This document shows positions 1 to 8,026 of a DNA stretch of 41,202 nt, in pieces. The DNA is from an uncultured Prevotella sp. GTDB taxonomy: Bacteria > Bacteroidota > Bacteroidia > Bacteroidales > Bacteroidaceae. The translations under genes were made by a program, and so were the position numbers. Position 1 is the first letter of the stretch. Each line of letters starts with the position of its first letter. The notes under the pieces were generated by a model. The model searched no databases. It saw nothing but the letters and a program-made list of their open reading frames with translations, and was not told where the DNA came from. Where the stretch lies: the NCBI GenBank assembly GCA_900543975.1, contig UQTI01000020.1, positions 1 to 41,202 on the forward strand, given 5' to 3'.

Positions 1-68
1 TTGCTATCTTTCTGTCATTCTGTATATTTATGCAAAACCGGGGTAAAAACGCTCCCGTTTCAACATTT

Positions 69-233
69 TTGCATCCTTTACGAAGCATGTTTGCATCCTT
101 TACAAAGCATGTTTGCAAGCCAAAACATCACCTTTTGAAGATTGTAAACATGCCATTTACGAAGCGTAAACATGGCAATTACGATGCGCAAACATGGTAC
201 TTACGATGCGCAAACATGCCACTTATGAAGCAT
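69..233. repeat. 22-nt tandem repeat array (intergenic)
   Basis: Two units at 69-112 and four units at 146-233 repeat with an exact 22-nt period. The second block has units starting at 146, 168, 190 and 212, each beginning AAACATG and containing TTAYGAWGC. Read on the minus strand the unit is close to GCTTCRTAA-N-GGCATGTTT. The period is not a multiple of three and no gene covers it. Lies downstream of the ATPase gene that ends at 297. A related 21-nt array lies inside the TPR regulator gene (6933-7099). Positions 1-68 hold nothing else recognisable. Confidence 0.8.
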
Positions 234-296
234 GGCACATCACCCGTATTTGTTTATGCGATATTGTATGAAAGAGGCGGATGCCTTTATAAACCT

Positions 297-1502
297 TTAC
301 AGCCCGTCATGCAAGAAATGGCGCAGATGCAGGTGGGTTATGCCATTGTCGTCGTTGCGTGTGAGCAAGGGAGTCATGGAGATGACATACTTGGGATAGT
401 TGTCCTTGATGGCTCTAAGATTGCCAAACTCTCGCTCGCGTGTGGTATCGTCGGCAATGATGTAAGAAGCCTGTACATAGATGCGTTGACCGTCGGGCTT
501 GGTGCCGACAAAATCGATCTCGGCTGCCTGTAGCTGTCCCACAAACACCTGATAGCCAAGCCTACGCAGATGTAGGTAGATGATGTTTTCTATCACCTTC
601 TCCACGTCTCCCTCGCGTGTGCCGCCAGCGATGGCGTTTCTTATGCCGCTGTCTTCGAAATAGAACTTGTCGTTGGTCTCGAATATGCGCTTGCCATGAA
701 TGTCGTATCTGCTCACTTTGTGCAGGATATAAGCTTCGCAGAGGAAGGAGATGTAGTTGATGATGGCCGATGATGTGATGGCTTCGCCCTGCGACTTCAT
801 AAATTTTGCGATGCTGTTGGCAGAGATCAGCTTGCCCGTGTTGTCGGCAAGAAAGCGCACCAGGTTCTCCAAGAACGGCACGTTGCGTATCTTGTTGCGC
901 ATGATGACGTCTTTTAAGAGCACCGTGTGGTAGATGTCCATCTGATATTCGCGTGCGTCGTCTTCGTCTAACCCGATCTTTGCCAATCCGGGAAGCCCGC
1001 CATACTGTATGTAACGGGCGAGTGCATCATCGCTGTCAGCCAACTGGTGAAACTCTAAAAACTCGTTGTAGCTGAGCGATTGAATGTAGATTTCCTTGTA
1101 TCTGCCGCCTATCAGCGTGCTCAACTCATTGCTCAGCATGCGGGCATTGCTGCCCGTGATGATGATGTCGGTGTTGGGTTCTGTGCGGAAGCTTCGCACA
1201 GAGCGCTCAAACTCTTTGATGTCCTGCACCTCGTCAATAAGAATAAAATTGTGCTTGTCGGCAGCGAAATGGTCGTCAAGATATTGGTTAAGGTCCTGAT
1301 AAGTTTGGATGTTGTCAAACTCTCGCTTTTCCTTGTCGATATAGATTACATTGTTGCCGGAATCCTTCATTTTCTTCTCACGCACCATTTTCATCATGTA
1401 GCTTTTGCCCACACGACGTTGTCCCACAAGCACGATTATGGTTTCTTTGCCAAGATATTTTTCAATCTTGTCCATGTAGCTTCGTCTGTTGATTGCTTCC
1501 AT
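297..1502 (-). CDS. AAA-type ATP-binding protein with DUF4143-like C-terminus
   Basis: 401-residue P-loop ATPase of the AAA_14/DUF4143 group common in Bacteroidetes. Walker A is GQRRVGKS at residues 27-34; Walker B is ILIDEVQ, followed by a sensor-like IITGSNA. The C-terminal part (about 180-401) matches the DUF4143-type region, with a PD-(D/E)XK-like stretch around AAEIDFVG. The start is placed at 1502 because a good promoter lies at 1535-1565, so the longer reading frame from 1568 would begin upstream of the transcription start. It stands alone on the minus strand. Family members are often present in many copies, and their cellular role is not established. Family call is confident; function is unknown. 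Confidence 0.85.
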   Translation of the reverse strand: MEAINRRSYMDKIEKYLGKETIIVLVGQRRVGKSYMMKMVREKKMKDSGNNVIYIDKEKREFDNIQTYQDLNQYLDDHFAADKHNFILIDEVQDIKEFERSVRSFRTEPNTDIIITGSNARMLSNELSTLIGGRYKEIYIQSLSYNEFLEFHQLADSDDALARYIQYGGLPGLAKIGLDEDDAREYQMDIYHTVLLKDVIMRNKIRNVPFLENLVRFLADNTGKLISANSIAKFMKSQGEAITSSAIINYISFLCEAYILHKVSRYDIHGKRIFETNDKFYFEDSGIRNAIAGGTREGDVEKVIENIIYLHLRRLGYQVFVGQLQAAEIDFVGTKPDGQRIYVQASYIIADDTTREREFGNLRAIKDNYPKYVISMTPLLTRNDDNGITHLHLRHFLHDGL

Positions 1503-1504
1503 AG

Positions 1505-1600
1505 GTTTTTGTCTTTTATAAAAGAAATTCTCCGCAAATATACAACTTTTATCTTTTATAACGAACAAAATCTGTATTTTTCATACTTTTATCTTTTATA
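1505..1600 (-). repeat. Three 16-bp direct repeats at 40-bp spacing around the ATPase promoter
   Basis: TATAAAAGATAAAAGT occurs exactly (minus strand) at 1585-1600 and 1545-1560, and as TATAAAAGACAAAAAC at 1505-1520. The copies are 40 bp apart and lie upstream of the -33 box, between the two promoter boxes, and just before the start codon. The arrangement resembles an operator or iteron set. Confidence 0.7.
1535..1565 (-). promoter_or_regulatory. Bacteroidetes-type promoter of the AAA ATPase gene
   Basis: On the minus strand, TTCG (1562-1565) is separated by 19 nt from TATATTTG (1535-1542), close to the Bacteroidetes consensus TTTG-N19-TAnnTTTG. Predicted transcription start near 1528, about 26 nt before the ATG at 1502. 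Confidence 0.7.
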
Positions 1601-1605
1601 GAAGA

Positions 1606-1675
1606 AGCCCCACCCCCGCGCCGCTACGCGGCTAACCCCTCCCCGTAGGAGAGGGGAGTGAATGGCCTTGGCTAT
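1606..1675. repeat. Family C composite repeat with two hairpins (copy 1)
   Basis: Begins AGCCCCACCCCCGCG. The first hairpin is GCCGC-TAC-GCGGC (1620-1632); the second pairs CTCCCC with GGGGAG. Three further copies, one truncated, lie at 22265-22453. Stem sequences differ between copies in a pair-preserving way. Confidence 0.8.
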
Positions 1676-1677
1676 AC

Positions 1678-1755
1678 GAGTTTTGATTTTTGAGTTTTGA
1701 ATTTTGAATTGTTGCGTTGATGGCGCAATGTTGAGTTTTCGAATTTTGATTTTTC
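1678..1755. repeat. Family D repeat: TTTTGAATT-type array with small hairpin
   Basis: A run of near-repeats of TTTTGAATTTTGA carries the hairpin TTGCG-N7-CGCAA at 1712-1728. The same composite element occurs in both orientations at 12650-12878. Confidence 0.7.
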
Positions 1756-1814
1756 CTCTTTAGAAGGGCTATCGAATTCTTCACTCTTCACTAAAAAAAT
1801 TGGCTTCGCCTTAA

Positions 1815-1859
1815 CGGCGTCAGCCCCTTTTTTACCTTTTTACCTTTAAAAGCCCCTTT
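1815..1859. repeat. Family B repeat: GGCGTCAGCC followed by TTTTTACC units
   Basis: GGCGTCAGCC followed by tandem TTTTTACC and TTTAAAAGCCCC. Nearly identical (one T length difference) to 22581-22624, where it encodes the sirtuin C-terminus. Related copies lie at 1922-1960 and 22488-22530. A short family A piece (GAATTCTTCACTCTTCACT) sits just upstream at about 1774-1792. Confidence 0.75.
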
Positions 1860-1865
1860 TTACCT

Positions 1866-1906
1866 TTTAAAAAAGCCCCATAAGGTTCAGAAACCCTATG
1901 GAGCTT
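1866..1906 (-). terminator. Rho-independent terminator of the choice-of-anchor J gene
   Basis: On the minus strand a stem formed by 1894-1905 and 1874-1885 (twelve positions, two mismatches) is followed by a T run. It lies about 37 nt past the stop codon of the gene ending at 1943. Confidence 0.7.
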
Positions 1907-1942
1907 AATAATTCTGATGCGGCGTCAGCCTTTTTTACCTTT

Positions 1943-4900
1943 TTACCTTTTTACCTTTAAAACTCTTCCATCAGCTGTGCGCACGATGGTGATGCCCTTT
2001 GCAGAGCTGTCCACACGTTGACCTGCGATGTTATAGAAGGCAGCAGGAGCAGAAGAGAGGTCGGTGGCGACGGTGTTGATGCCCGTTGTGGCGCCCACGC
2101 TAAGCTCCTCAGAGAAGTTGCTCTCACCCTCGTCATAAACAGCTGTGACCTTATACTTGTGCGTCTTGCTGTCGCTCACGGCGTCGGTGTAGCTGTTAGC
2201 CGTTACAGGCTCGGCGTTCAGCTTCTCGCCATCGCGATAAACATTATAGCCTAAGAGCGATGCGCCGTCGGTGGCACCGTCATAACGGTTGTAGGTCACA
2301 TCGTCGACGAAGAGCATTACGGAACGACGAGTGCAACGGATGGCAAAATAACGGGTGCCGTCGGGCACCTCGAAAGTGTACTCGCGCCAATAGTTCCATA
2401 CAGGCAGGTGATCGCCCTCGCTCACCTTTACGAAGCTGTCATGGTGATTGTCGGTGCTTGATGCCCAGAACGAAATCCATTCGGCATCATAGCTGGCGCC
2501 ATTTGCCCACAGAGAGACGGTCTGCTTGCGACCGTCAAGACGCGGCGAGATGAGCCAGTCGTCGTTCTCAGCAGGATAGTCGGCAGAAGGACATATAAGA
2601 TACTGGTTGCCAGAGTGGGCCTGGAACGGCTGGTCATAGTTGCCTTCCACCCATGTTTTTGTTTCTATGTTGTTGAACACCTGGAAGGCCATGGGGTCGC
2701 CTTGGTGCTCATATCTCATGGGGATGCGTGGTGTCACGAGAGTTGTCGACTTGTCGCCGTCGTAAACGGTCCAGTCGCCGAAGCCGCTGATAAGGAACGG
2801 GGTGTAGCTCTCGAAATCGTCGGTCACGCTCACGGGGTCGCCATAAGCCACAGAGGGAACATCCTGCGAAGCGGTCCATGAAAGCACGTTACCAGATGCC
2901 TGGCGTGAGCCGGTGAGACCCGTAACCGCGGGCATGTCGCTCAAGCGCACAGAGGTGGTCACGACGTCGGCGATGTCGTTAAACGAGAACTCATCGTTCT
3001 CGCACACCGTTCCCACACGCCATGTCTGATCCTTGCCCAAGGCATCGTTGAGAGTAGGCGTGAAGGAGGTGGTGAACTTGATGCGCTCTGAAGGTTTGAT
3101 GGCCTTGCCTTCAAGAGAGGCATAAGTCTTGTTGTTGAGCTGCACGAGCACAGAATAGTCGGTCACGGTCTCGCGTCCGCGGTTGAACACGGTTGCTGTG
3201 AGCGTGATAGGCTCACCCACGTTGACGCGCTTCTTGTCTACGGTCAGGCTCTCAAGGGCGAGGTCCACATTGTTTTCTGGCTCGTCAATGCTGATGTTGT
3301 CGACATACATGTTGCGGTAGGCCGACGACTCCGACATGGCTGTGGCCAACAGACCGATGCGCGTGAAGCTGCCCTTGGCCTGTGCCGGGAGGTAGACCTC
3401 ACATTGTGCCCAGCCGTTGCTGCTGTCGTTGATGCGAAACTCGGCACCTTCAACGTCTTGCCACTCGCCGGCATTGGTAGACCACTGCACCTTGATGTTG
3501 TCGTCGACAGCACCGTCCATGTCGGGATCGTACCATGGGCTGCGGGCATAATAGAACCAGAAGGTGAGGGTGGGCGATGAGAGCGTTGAGAGGTCAAGGA
3601 GAGGCGAGACGAGACGCGACTGCGAGTCGTAGTCGGCGGTCTTTGAGTTGAAGCACAGCACGCCGTTGTCCTTGTCTTGCGACACAATCTCCTCATATTC
3701 GCCATCCTCGTCGTCGGGCAGCAGCTCGAAAGAGAAAGCGTGGAGGTCGGGGTCGAGGGTCCACGGGGTCTGCATCTTCTGCTTGGCAAACGACTCGTGA
3801 TAAGGCGCGGCGAGAGGTGAGCCAGTGACGACCTCACCCGACTGTGCTGCCTCACCCACGATGTCGGCAGCCACGGCGCTGACGGTGTAGGTCACAGCCT
3901 TCTGGCCCTCTTCCACGGGGTTGGCATCGGTGAACGTTGTGGCGCTCACTGCCTCGCCAAGCTGTGTGCCGTCGCGCTTCACGATGTAACGGAGGTTTGC
4001 AAAATCGACATATCCGCCGTTTGCCGACTCGGTGGGTGCTGTCCATGCCAGGGTGGCGCCACGCTGGGCGTTGAGACGGGCGGTGAAACCGGTCACGGCC
4101 TTGGGGGCATCGAGACCAATAAAGTCGGACACGGTGCTGCTCTCGCCTGTGCCGAGAGAGTTGCGCGTCACCACCTTATATATGTTGTTGCCGTGAAGGG
4201 GCGCGTTGTCGGTCCATGAGAGAGAGGCTCCCGGTGCAACATCGGCAAACTGTTTAGCGGGCTGCGCCTCATCGTTGCGATAGATGTCGATGCCCATGTT
4301 GGCGGTGAGGGCAGCATCGTCAGCCGATATGGTTGGAGCCGTGAAACTGAGGTTTGCGGTCATGGCACCCTTGTCGCCACGGGTGAGGGTGAGCACGTTG
4401 ACATGTGCGGGCACGCCCTTGACCGATGTTTCCGTGAGCTTTATGTTGTCTACCTCTACGCGGTGGCCGTTGGGCTCACTGTAAGCGTAGAAGGCGAGGC
4501 GGAACTTTCCGCTTGCTTTGACATACACCTTCACCGTCTTCTGTCCCGATGCGTCAGATGTGACATTGGCGTAGTCGGCAAGCACGGTGGTGAAGGCAGA
4601 GGGGTCATCGCCTGTGCCGAGGAGCACGCGCAAGCTCTCGGGACGTGTCATGACGTTCATTGTGTACTCGAGCGTGTAGACGTTCTCTTGATCGAGGGAA
4701 AACTCGGGCGAGATGAGCCAGTCGTCGCCAGGCAGACCGGTCTGATAGTCGAGCATGTAAGCGGCTGCTCCGTTGAGCCACTCCCATGTGCGCCCACCGT
4801 TTTCATCCACAATTTTCCAGTTGTCGAGCGCTTCCTTGCTGTCAAACGTCTCGCTGAACACCACGTCGTCTGGGTTTGCCCATAGCTGTGTGGCTCCTGT

Positions 4901-4960
4901 TGCAGCCAGCGCTACCGTGATGAAGGCACGCTGCGCATAACGATGTAAAGATTTTCTCAT
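1943..4960 (-). CDS. Secreted choice-of-anchor J / fibronectin type III protein
   Basis: 1005-residue exported protein. The signal peptide is about residues 1-28 (MRKSLHRYAQRAF then a hydrophobic stretch ending in WANP). Three choice-of-anchor J (cleaved-adhesin-like) modules are recognised by ETFDS/DDFESYTPF starts and DDWLISP motifs, at about 33-180, 390-560 and 720-890. Fibronectin type III-like segments lie between them. The last 45 residues (FYNIAGQRV...GITIV) look like a type IX secretion sorting module. It shares its last anchor-J plus fibronectin pair with the protein at 31604-35935, so the two are paralogues. The final codons lie inside a family B repeat. Probably surface-attached; ligand or substrate unknown. 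Confidence 0.85.
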   Translation of the reverse strand: MRKSLHRYAQRAFITVALAATGATQLWANPDDVVFSETFDSKEALDNWKIVDENGGRTWEWLNGAAAYMLDYQTGLPGDDWLISPEFSLDQENVYTLEYTMNVMTRPESLRVLLGTGDDPSAFTTVLADYANVTSDASGQKTVKVYVKASGKFRLAFYAYSEPNGHRVEVDNIKLTETSVKGVPAHVNVLTLTRGDKGAMTANLSFTAPTISADDAALTANMGIDIYRNDEAQPAKQFADVAPGASLSWTDNAPLHGNNIYKVVTRNSLGTGESSTVSDFIGLDAPKAVTGFTARLNAQRGATLAWTAPTESANGGYVDFANLRYIVKRDGTQLGEAVSATTFTDANPVEEGQKAVTYTVSAVAADIVGEAAQSGEVVTGSPLAAPYHESFAKQKMQTPWTLDPDLHAFSFELLPDDEDGEYEEIVSQDKDNGVLCFNSKTADYDSQSRLVSPLLDLSTLSSPTLTFWFYYARSPWYDPDMDGAVDDNIKVQWSTNAGEWQDVEGAEFRINDSSNGWAQCEVYLPAQAKGSFTRIGLLATAMSESSAYRNMYVDNISIDEPENNVDLALESLTVDKKRVNVGEPITLTATVFNRGRETVTDYSVLVQLNNKTYASLEGKAIKPSERIKFTTSFTPTLNDALGKDQTWRVGTVCENDEFSFNDIADVVTTSVRLSDMPAVTGLTGSRQASGNVLSWTASQDVPSVAYGDPVSVTDDFESYTPFLISGFGDWTVYDGDKSTTLVTPRIPMRYEHQGDPMAFQVFNNIETKTWVEGNYDQPFQAHSGNQYLICPSADYPAENDDWLISPRLDGRKQTVSLWANGASYDAEWISFWASSTDNHHDSFVKVSEGDHLPVWNYWREYTFEVPDGTRYFAIRCTRRSVMLFVDDVTYNRYDGATDGASLLGYNVYRDGEKLNAEPVTANSYTDAVSDSKTHKYKVTAVYDEGESNFSEELSVGATTGINTVATDLSSAPAAFYNIAGQRVDSSAKGITIVRTADGRVLKVKR

Positions 4961-4988
4961 ATTGTGCGGTTTTGATGTTTTCGTGCTG

Positions 4989-4996
4989 CAAAAGTA
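4989..4996 (-). promoter_or_regulatory. Probable -7 box of the choice-of-anchor J gene
   Basis: TACTTTTG on the minus strand fits TAnnTTTG and predicts a transcription start near 4982, 22 nt before the ATG. No good -33 TTTG is seen at 19-21 nt, so this is only moderately supported. Confidence 0.45.
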
Positions 4997-5175
4997 GCAA
5001 TTATCTGCTTTGGGAAAGGCAAAAAGGGGTACGGCAATACTACGGCATTTCCGTTTTACGCTGCAATTTTGTTAACTTTTCGGTGTTTTTACATTAAATC
5101 AGCAACAAAAACACCCGTTTTTCTATCTTTTTGCTCTTGTTTTGCAAAAAGCTCTCATTAAGGTCAGAAGTCCTG

Positions 5176-7200
5176 TCAAGGCGCATCTTTCGTGAACTGT
5201 TCAAGAAACTGCGCGAGATTGGTCTCGGGCGGAAGGTTCAGTTTTTTTCGCAAGCGGTTACGTGCCGACTCTACGCTGCGCACCTCTTTAAACGTGAGGG
5301 CGGCAATCTCTTTTGTCGTCATGCCAAGGTGAAGGTAAGCGCAAAGACGAAGGTCGGCCTTGCTGAGGGCAGAAAACTGTTGCGACAAGCGCATGAGGAA
5401 ACCGGGGTGGACCTCATCAAAATAGACACGGAAGTCGTCGCCCAACGGCTTGTCGTTGAAATGTTGCAGACTGAGGATGAGATCCTTCAACTCGTTGTCG
5501 GCTTCGGCGGCAGACAGTTTTTTCTCTCTCAGAGCCGACAGCGAGGCGCTGACATGCTGGTGAAACTCGTTTACTGCAGCAAGGTCGAGGGTGTAGGAGG
5601 TGAGCTGGCGGTTCTTGTGGTCCAGCTCCAGCGACATCTCTTCCTGACGCTGCGCCATCTCTTCCTGTTTGCGCTTGAGAGCCTCTTGCTTGCGGCGCAT
5701 CTCCTCTTGCTTGCGGCGCATCTCTTGCTGCTCGCGCTCACGCTCCTGCTGCTCATAGATGAGAAGCTGCTGTTGCTGCTCGCTGATGAGCTTGTTCTTG
5801 GCGCGGTCTGTGCGCATGCGGCGCCACAGAAGCACAACGAGAACAATGAGAACAACAAGAAGCGGCACGGCAACGGCAAGAAGGCGTGTGCGCCCCTCGG
5901 CCTTGAGACGATAAATGTCGACCGTCTGCGCAAGATTGGTGTTGTGCTGCTTCAGGCGGTCGGCATCGTAGGCCACGAGCAATTGTTGCAGTTGACTGTT
6001 GTTGTCGGCACGCTGCAAGCTGTCGTTGAGGGGCATGAAGCGGAGGATGTTGCGGAGGGCGGCGAGCGAGTCGCCAAGGTTGAAGCAGATGTCGGCCATC
6101 TGCTCATAGGCGTTGACTTGCATGGCCAACGGGAGGTGCGGCATGGTCTGATAGAGAGCATGCTGCATGGTTAACGCCTCTGTGCGCTTGCCAAGACGAG
6201 CTTTCAGAAAAGTCATGTTAAGCCGTGTCTGCACCGTGCGGTTGTCGCGCTGGTGGCCGCGTTGCAGGTCTATAGCTTTTTGCAAGGCCCGCTCCGCCTG
6301 CGACAGGCGGTTCTGACGGGTGAACACCTCGGCGCGGTTGGTGTAGATGAGCGACATGCCCACGCGGTCGGCGCGAGGGGCGTAGGCAAGGGCTTGGTCC
6401 ATGAACGCCAGGGCTTGGTCATATTGGCCACACTCGTAGCAAACAAGACCAAAGTTGTTGTAGTTGTTGCGGATAGACATTGAGTCGGCGGCTGCAATAC
6501 TGAGCTGCAAGGACATCTGCAACAGGTCTTCGGCTTGGTCAAACTCGCGCAGGGAATAATAGATGGCAAAGATGTTGTTGTAAAGAGCGGCAAGATGTCG
6601 CTTGTCAGCCGTGCGCTTGGCTATAGACAGAGCGCGTTGCAAGAGCACAAGGGCTTGGTGCTGGTTGCCCAGGTCTTCATAGTTGCGGGCGTTGCGCATA
6701 AGAGCACGCGTGAGCAGCAACGAATCGGCACGCGAAGCTTTGGCATAGGCGAACGATTCGATGTAGCGGTTGAGCACCATGAGCGAACGGGCTGTCTCAC
6801 CTCGTTCCGACAGGCGCTCACCCTCCTTCACCAACGCCTCTGAAGATGCCTTGGCTTTAGGGTTTGCCGCATGGCGCGACGCATGGGTCTTAACAACCGG
6901 CTTTTTTGCATTAATGGCGGGCTTGCTCGGTTTTTCTATAAACATGCGTGATGCGTCTATAGACATGCCTGATGCCTCCATAGACATGCTTGCATCTATA
7001 GAAGATGTATGGGCTTCATAAAAAGGCGTGCTTGCTTCATAAAAAGGCGTGCTTGCTTCATAAAAAGACGTGTTTGCTTCATAAAAGAACGTGCTTGCCT
7101 TTGCTTCAGGAGTAAGGGCAAGCAGCAAAAGCAACAACGTTACGGCAAGACGATGCAAGCCCAACAGTTGTAAAGATATGAAAGCATAAGCTTTGTTCAT
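5176..7200 (-). CDS. Membrane TPR regulator with LuxR-type HTH
   Basis: 674-residue one-component regulator. An N-terminal signal/anchor (about 1-35) is followed by a repeat tract of FYEASTP-type heptads (about 38-85). TPR repeats occupy about 120-390 and a transmembrane helix (LLAVAVPLLVVLIVLVVLLW) lies near 410-435. A Gln/Glu/Arg-rich coiled coil (about 440-520) precedes a C-terminal LuxR/GerE-like helix-turn-helix (about 610-662, core TTKEIAALTF...RLRKKL). The TPR part is probably periplasmic and the HTH cytoplasmic, a layout known in Bacteroidetes. The start is ATG at 7200; a TTG two codons upstream is less likely. Divergent from the gene at 7309. Target genes unknown. Confidence 0.85.
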   Translation of the reverse strand: MNKAYAFISLQLLGLHRLAVTLLLLLLALTPEAKASTFFYEANTSFYEASTPFYEASTPFYEAHTSSIDASMSMEASGMSIDASRMFIEKPSKPAINAKKPVVKTHASRHAANPKAKASSEALVKEGERLSERGETARSLMVLNRYIESFAYAKASRADSLLLTRALMRNARNYEDLGNQHQALVLLQRALSIAKRTADKRHLAALYNNIFAIYYSLREFDQAEDLLQMSLQLSIAAADSMSIRNNYNNFGLVCYECGQYDQALAFMDQALAYAPRADRVGMSLIYTNRAEVFTRQNRLSQAERALQKAIDLQRGHQRDNRTVQTRLNMTFLKARLGKRTEALTMQHALYQTMPHLPLAMQVNAYEQMADICFNLGDSLAALRNILRFMPLNDSLQRADNNSQLQQLLVAYDADRLKQHNTNLAQTVDIYRLKAEGRTRLLAVAVPLLVVLIVLVVLLWRRMRTDRAKNKLISEQQQQLLIYEQQEREREQQEMRRKQEEMRRKQEALKRKQEEMAQRQEEMSLELDHKNRQLTSYTLDLAAVNEFHQHVSASLSALREKKLSAAEADNELKDLILSLQHFNDKPLGDDFRVYFDEVHPGFLMRLSQQFSALSKADLRLCAYLHLGMTTKEIAALTFKEVRSVESARNRLRKKLNLPPETNLAQFLEQFTKDAP
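6933..7099 (-). repeat. In-frame 21-nt tandem repeats in the TPR regulator
   Basis: About eight degenerate 21-nt units. Four are close copies of GCTTCATAAAAAGGCGTG plus three bases (plus-strand reading) and encode FYEASTP/FYEANTS heptads. The others contain CTATAGACATG and encode SIDAS/SMEAS-like heptads. The array lies just after the signal peptide and keeps the reading frame. Confidence 0.85.
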
Positions 7201-7272
7201 AGACAATAAGCCCTAAAAAGTTTTTTTAACTAAAGATTATCTATATGGTAACATTATTTCCATTTACCTCGC

Positions 7273-7280
7273 TATTTTTG
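7273..7280 (+). promoter_or_regulatory. Possible -7 box for the gene at 7309
   Basis: TATTTTTG fits TAnnTTTG and would start transcription near 7287, 22 nt before the ATG. A matching -33 TTTG is absent. Confidence 0.4.
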
Positions 7281-7308
7281 CAGCAGAAAATAACAACAAA
7301 CTGTAATC

Positions 7309-7869
7309 ATGAGCATTATGGAAAAGAACATTTACCTTATCGACAGCCGCAGCTCAAAGCAACAGGCAGTCATTGGCAACTTCGTGAAAACCTCTATCCT
7401 CAACGACATCGTGAAGAAAACATATAGCCTGTGGAACAACCTGAAAACGGTTTGCCTCAACAGCTACGCGAAAAAGGTTAGGCTCAACAGCGGCATGAAG
7501 GAGATTAGCCTCAACAGCTACGCAAAGAAGGAAAGCCTCAACAGCTACGCAAAGGAGGTAAGCCTCAACAGCGAAAAGGAGATTAGCCTCAACAGCTATG
7601 CAAAGGAGGTAAGCCTCAACAGCTATGCAAAGAAGGTAAGCCTCAACAGCGGCATGAAGAAGGTTTGTCGACCGATAGAGTGGCTTTGCTCTTACTATTC
7701 TAATGTGTTGGACCGTAAGCTGACCATGCGCCAGACATGGCTTCTTGTCAATGCTCAGTTGGCCTTTGGCGCTGCCTTCTTTCCGGTGGAAGCCCCTTGG
7801 GGTGTTCGTATCGGTTGCCTGGTGTGGGTTGTATCGGCGCTGCTGAAGTGTAAGAGGGGGCTTAAGTGA
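7309..7869 (+). CDS. Repeat-containing small protein of unknown function
   Basis: 186 residues in three parts. The first is an N-terminal segment (1-47) without a signal peptide. The second is eight tandem repeats of about nine residues (SLNSYAKEV type, 48-118), strongly basic and regular. The third is a C-terminal hydrophobic part (about 125-180) with two likely membrane segments around TWLLVNAQLAFGAAFF and GCLVWVVSALL. The tail resembles short hypothetical proteins seen in Bacteroidetes, but no function is known to me. The stop codon is formed by the first AAGTGAAGAG of a family A repeat. Coding status is supported by frame-preserving repeats and a promoter-like box upstream. Confidence 0.65.
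   Translation: MSIMEKNIYLIDSRSSKQQAVIGNFVKTSILNDIVKKTYSLWNNLKTVCLNSYAKKVRLNSGMKEISLNSYAKKESLNSYAKEVSLNSEKEISLNSYAKEVSLNSYAKKVSLNSGMKKVCRPIEWLCSYYSNVLDRKLTMRQTWLLVNAQLAFGAAFFPVEAPWGVRIGCLVWVVSALLKCKRGLK
7450..7662 (+). repeat. In-frame 27-nt tandem repeats (SLNSYAKEV)
   Basis: Eight units built around AGCCTCAACAGCTAYGCAAA, mostly 27 nt. One unit is shortened to 24 nt (SLNSEKEI), still in frame. The core CTCAACAGC is invariant, while the second half varies among YAKKV, YAKEV and GMKKV. Confidence 0.85.
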
Positions 7870-8026
7870 AGAGGGTTCTTAAGTGAAAAGTGAAGAGTGA
7901 AGAGTGAAGAGTGAAGAGTGAAGAATTCATGTGCCTTGATTATTGTGAAGCAAAGCTATTGAATTCTTCACTCTTCACTCTTCACTTTAAGCCACTCTTC
8001 ACTCTTCACTTTAAGCCACTCTTCAC
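7863..8026. repeat. Family A repeat forming a long hairpin between convergent genes
   Basis: Tandem GTGAAGA units at 7883-7924 face TTCACTC units at 7967-8026. Arms 7901-7929 and 7960-7988 pair over 29 bp with one mismatch around a 30-nt loop. It lies between the convergent stop codons at 7869 and 8027, and both stops are embedded in repeat units. It could act as a bidirectional terminator, although no T run follows. Confidence 0.8.

Noticed and set aside
36..54. Possible shared element AAAACCGGGGTAAAA with the region near 31105-31125
   Set aside because: Only a short stretch is shared in inverted orientation and the flanks are in a different order, so common origin is not supported.
146..233. 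CRISPR-like array
   Set aside because: The units are directly adjacent 22-mers with no spacers, and no cas genes are near.
30..533. Plus-strand open frame over the window start
   Set aside because: It runs through a 22-nt repeat array with a period that breaks frame and overlaps the well-supported ATPase gene antisense.
5131..6174. 347-codon open frame antisense to the TPR regulator
   Set aside because: Leu-rich reverse reading of the coiled-coil and TPR region; the minus-strand gene is strongly supported.
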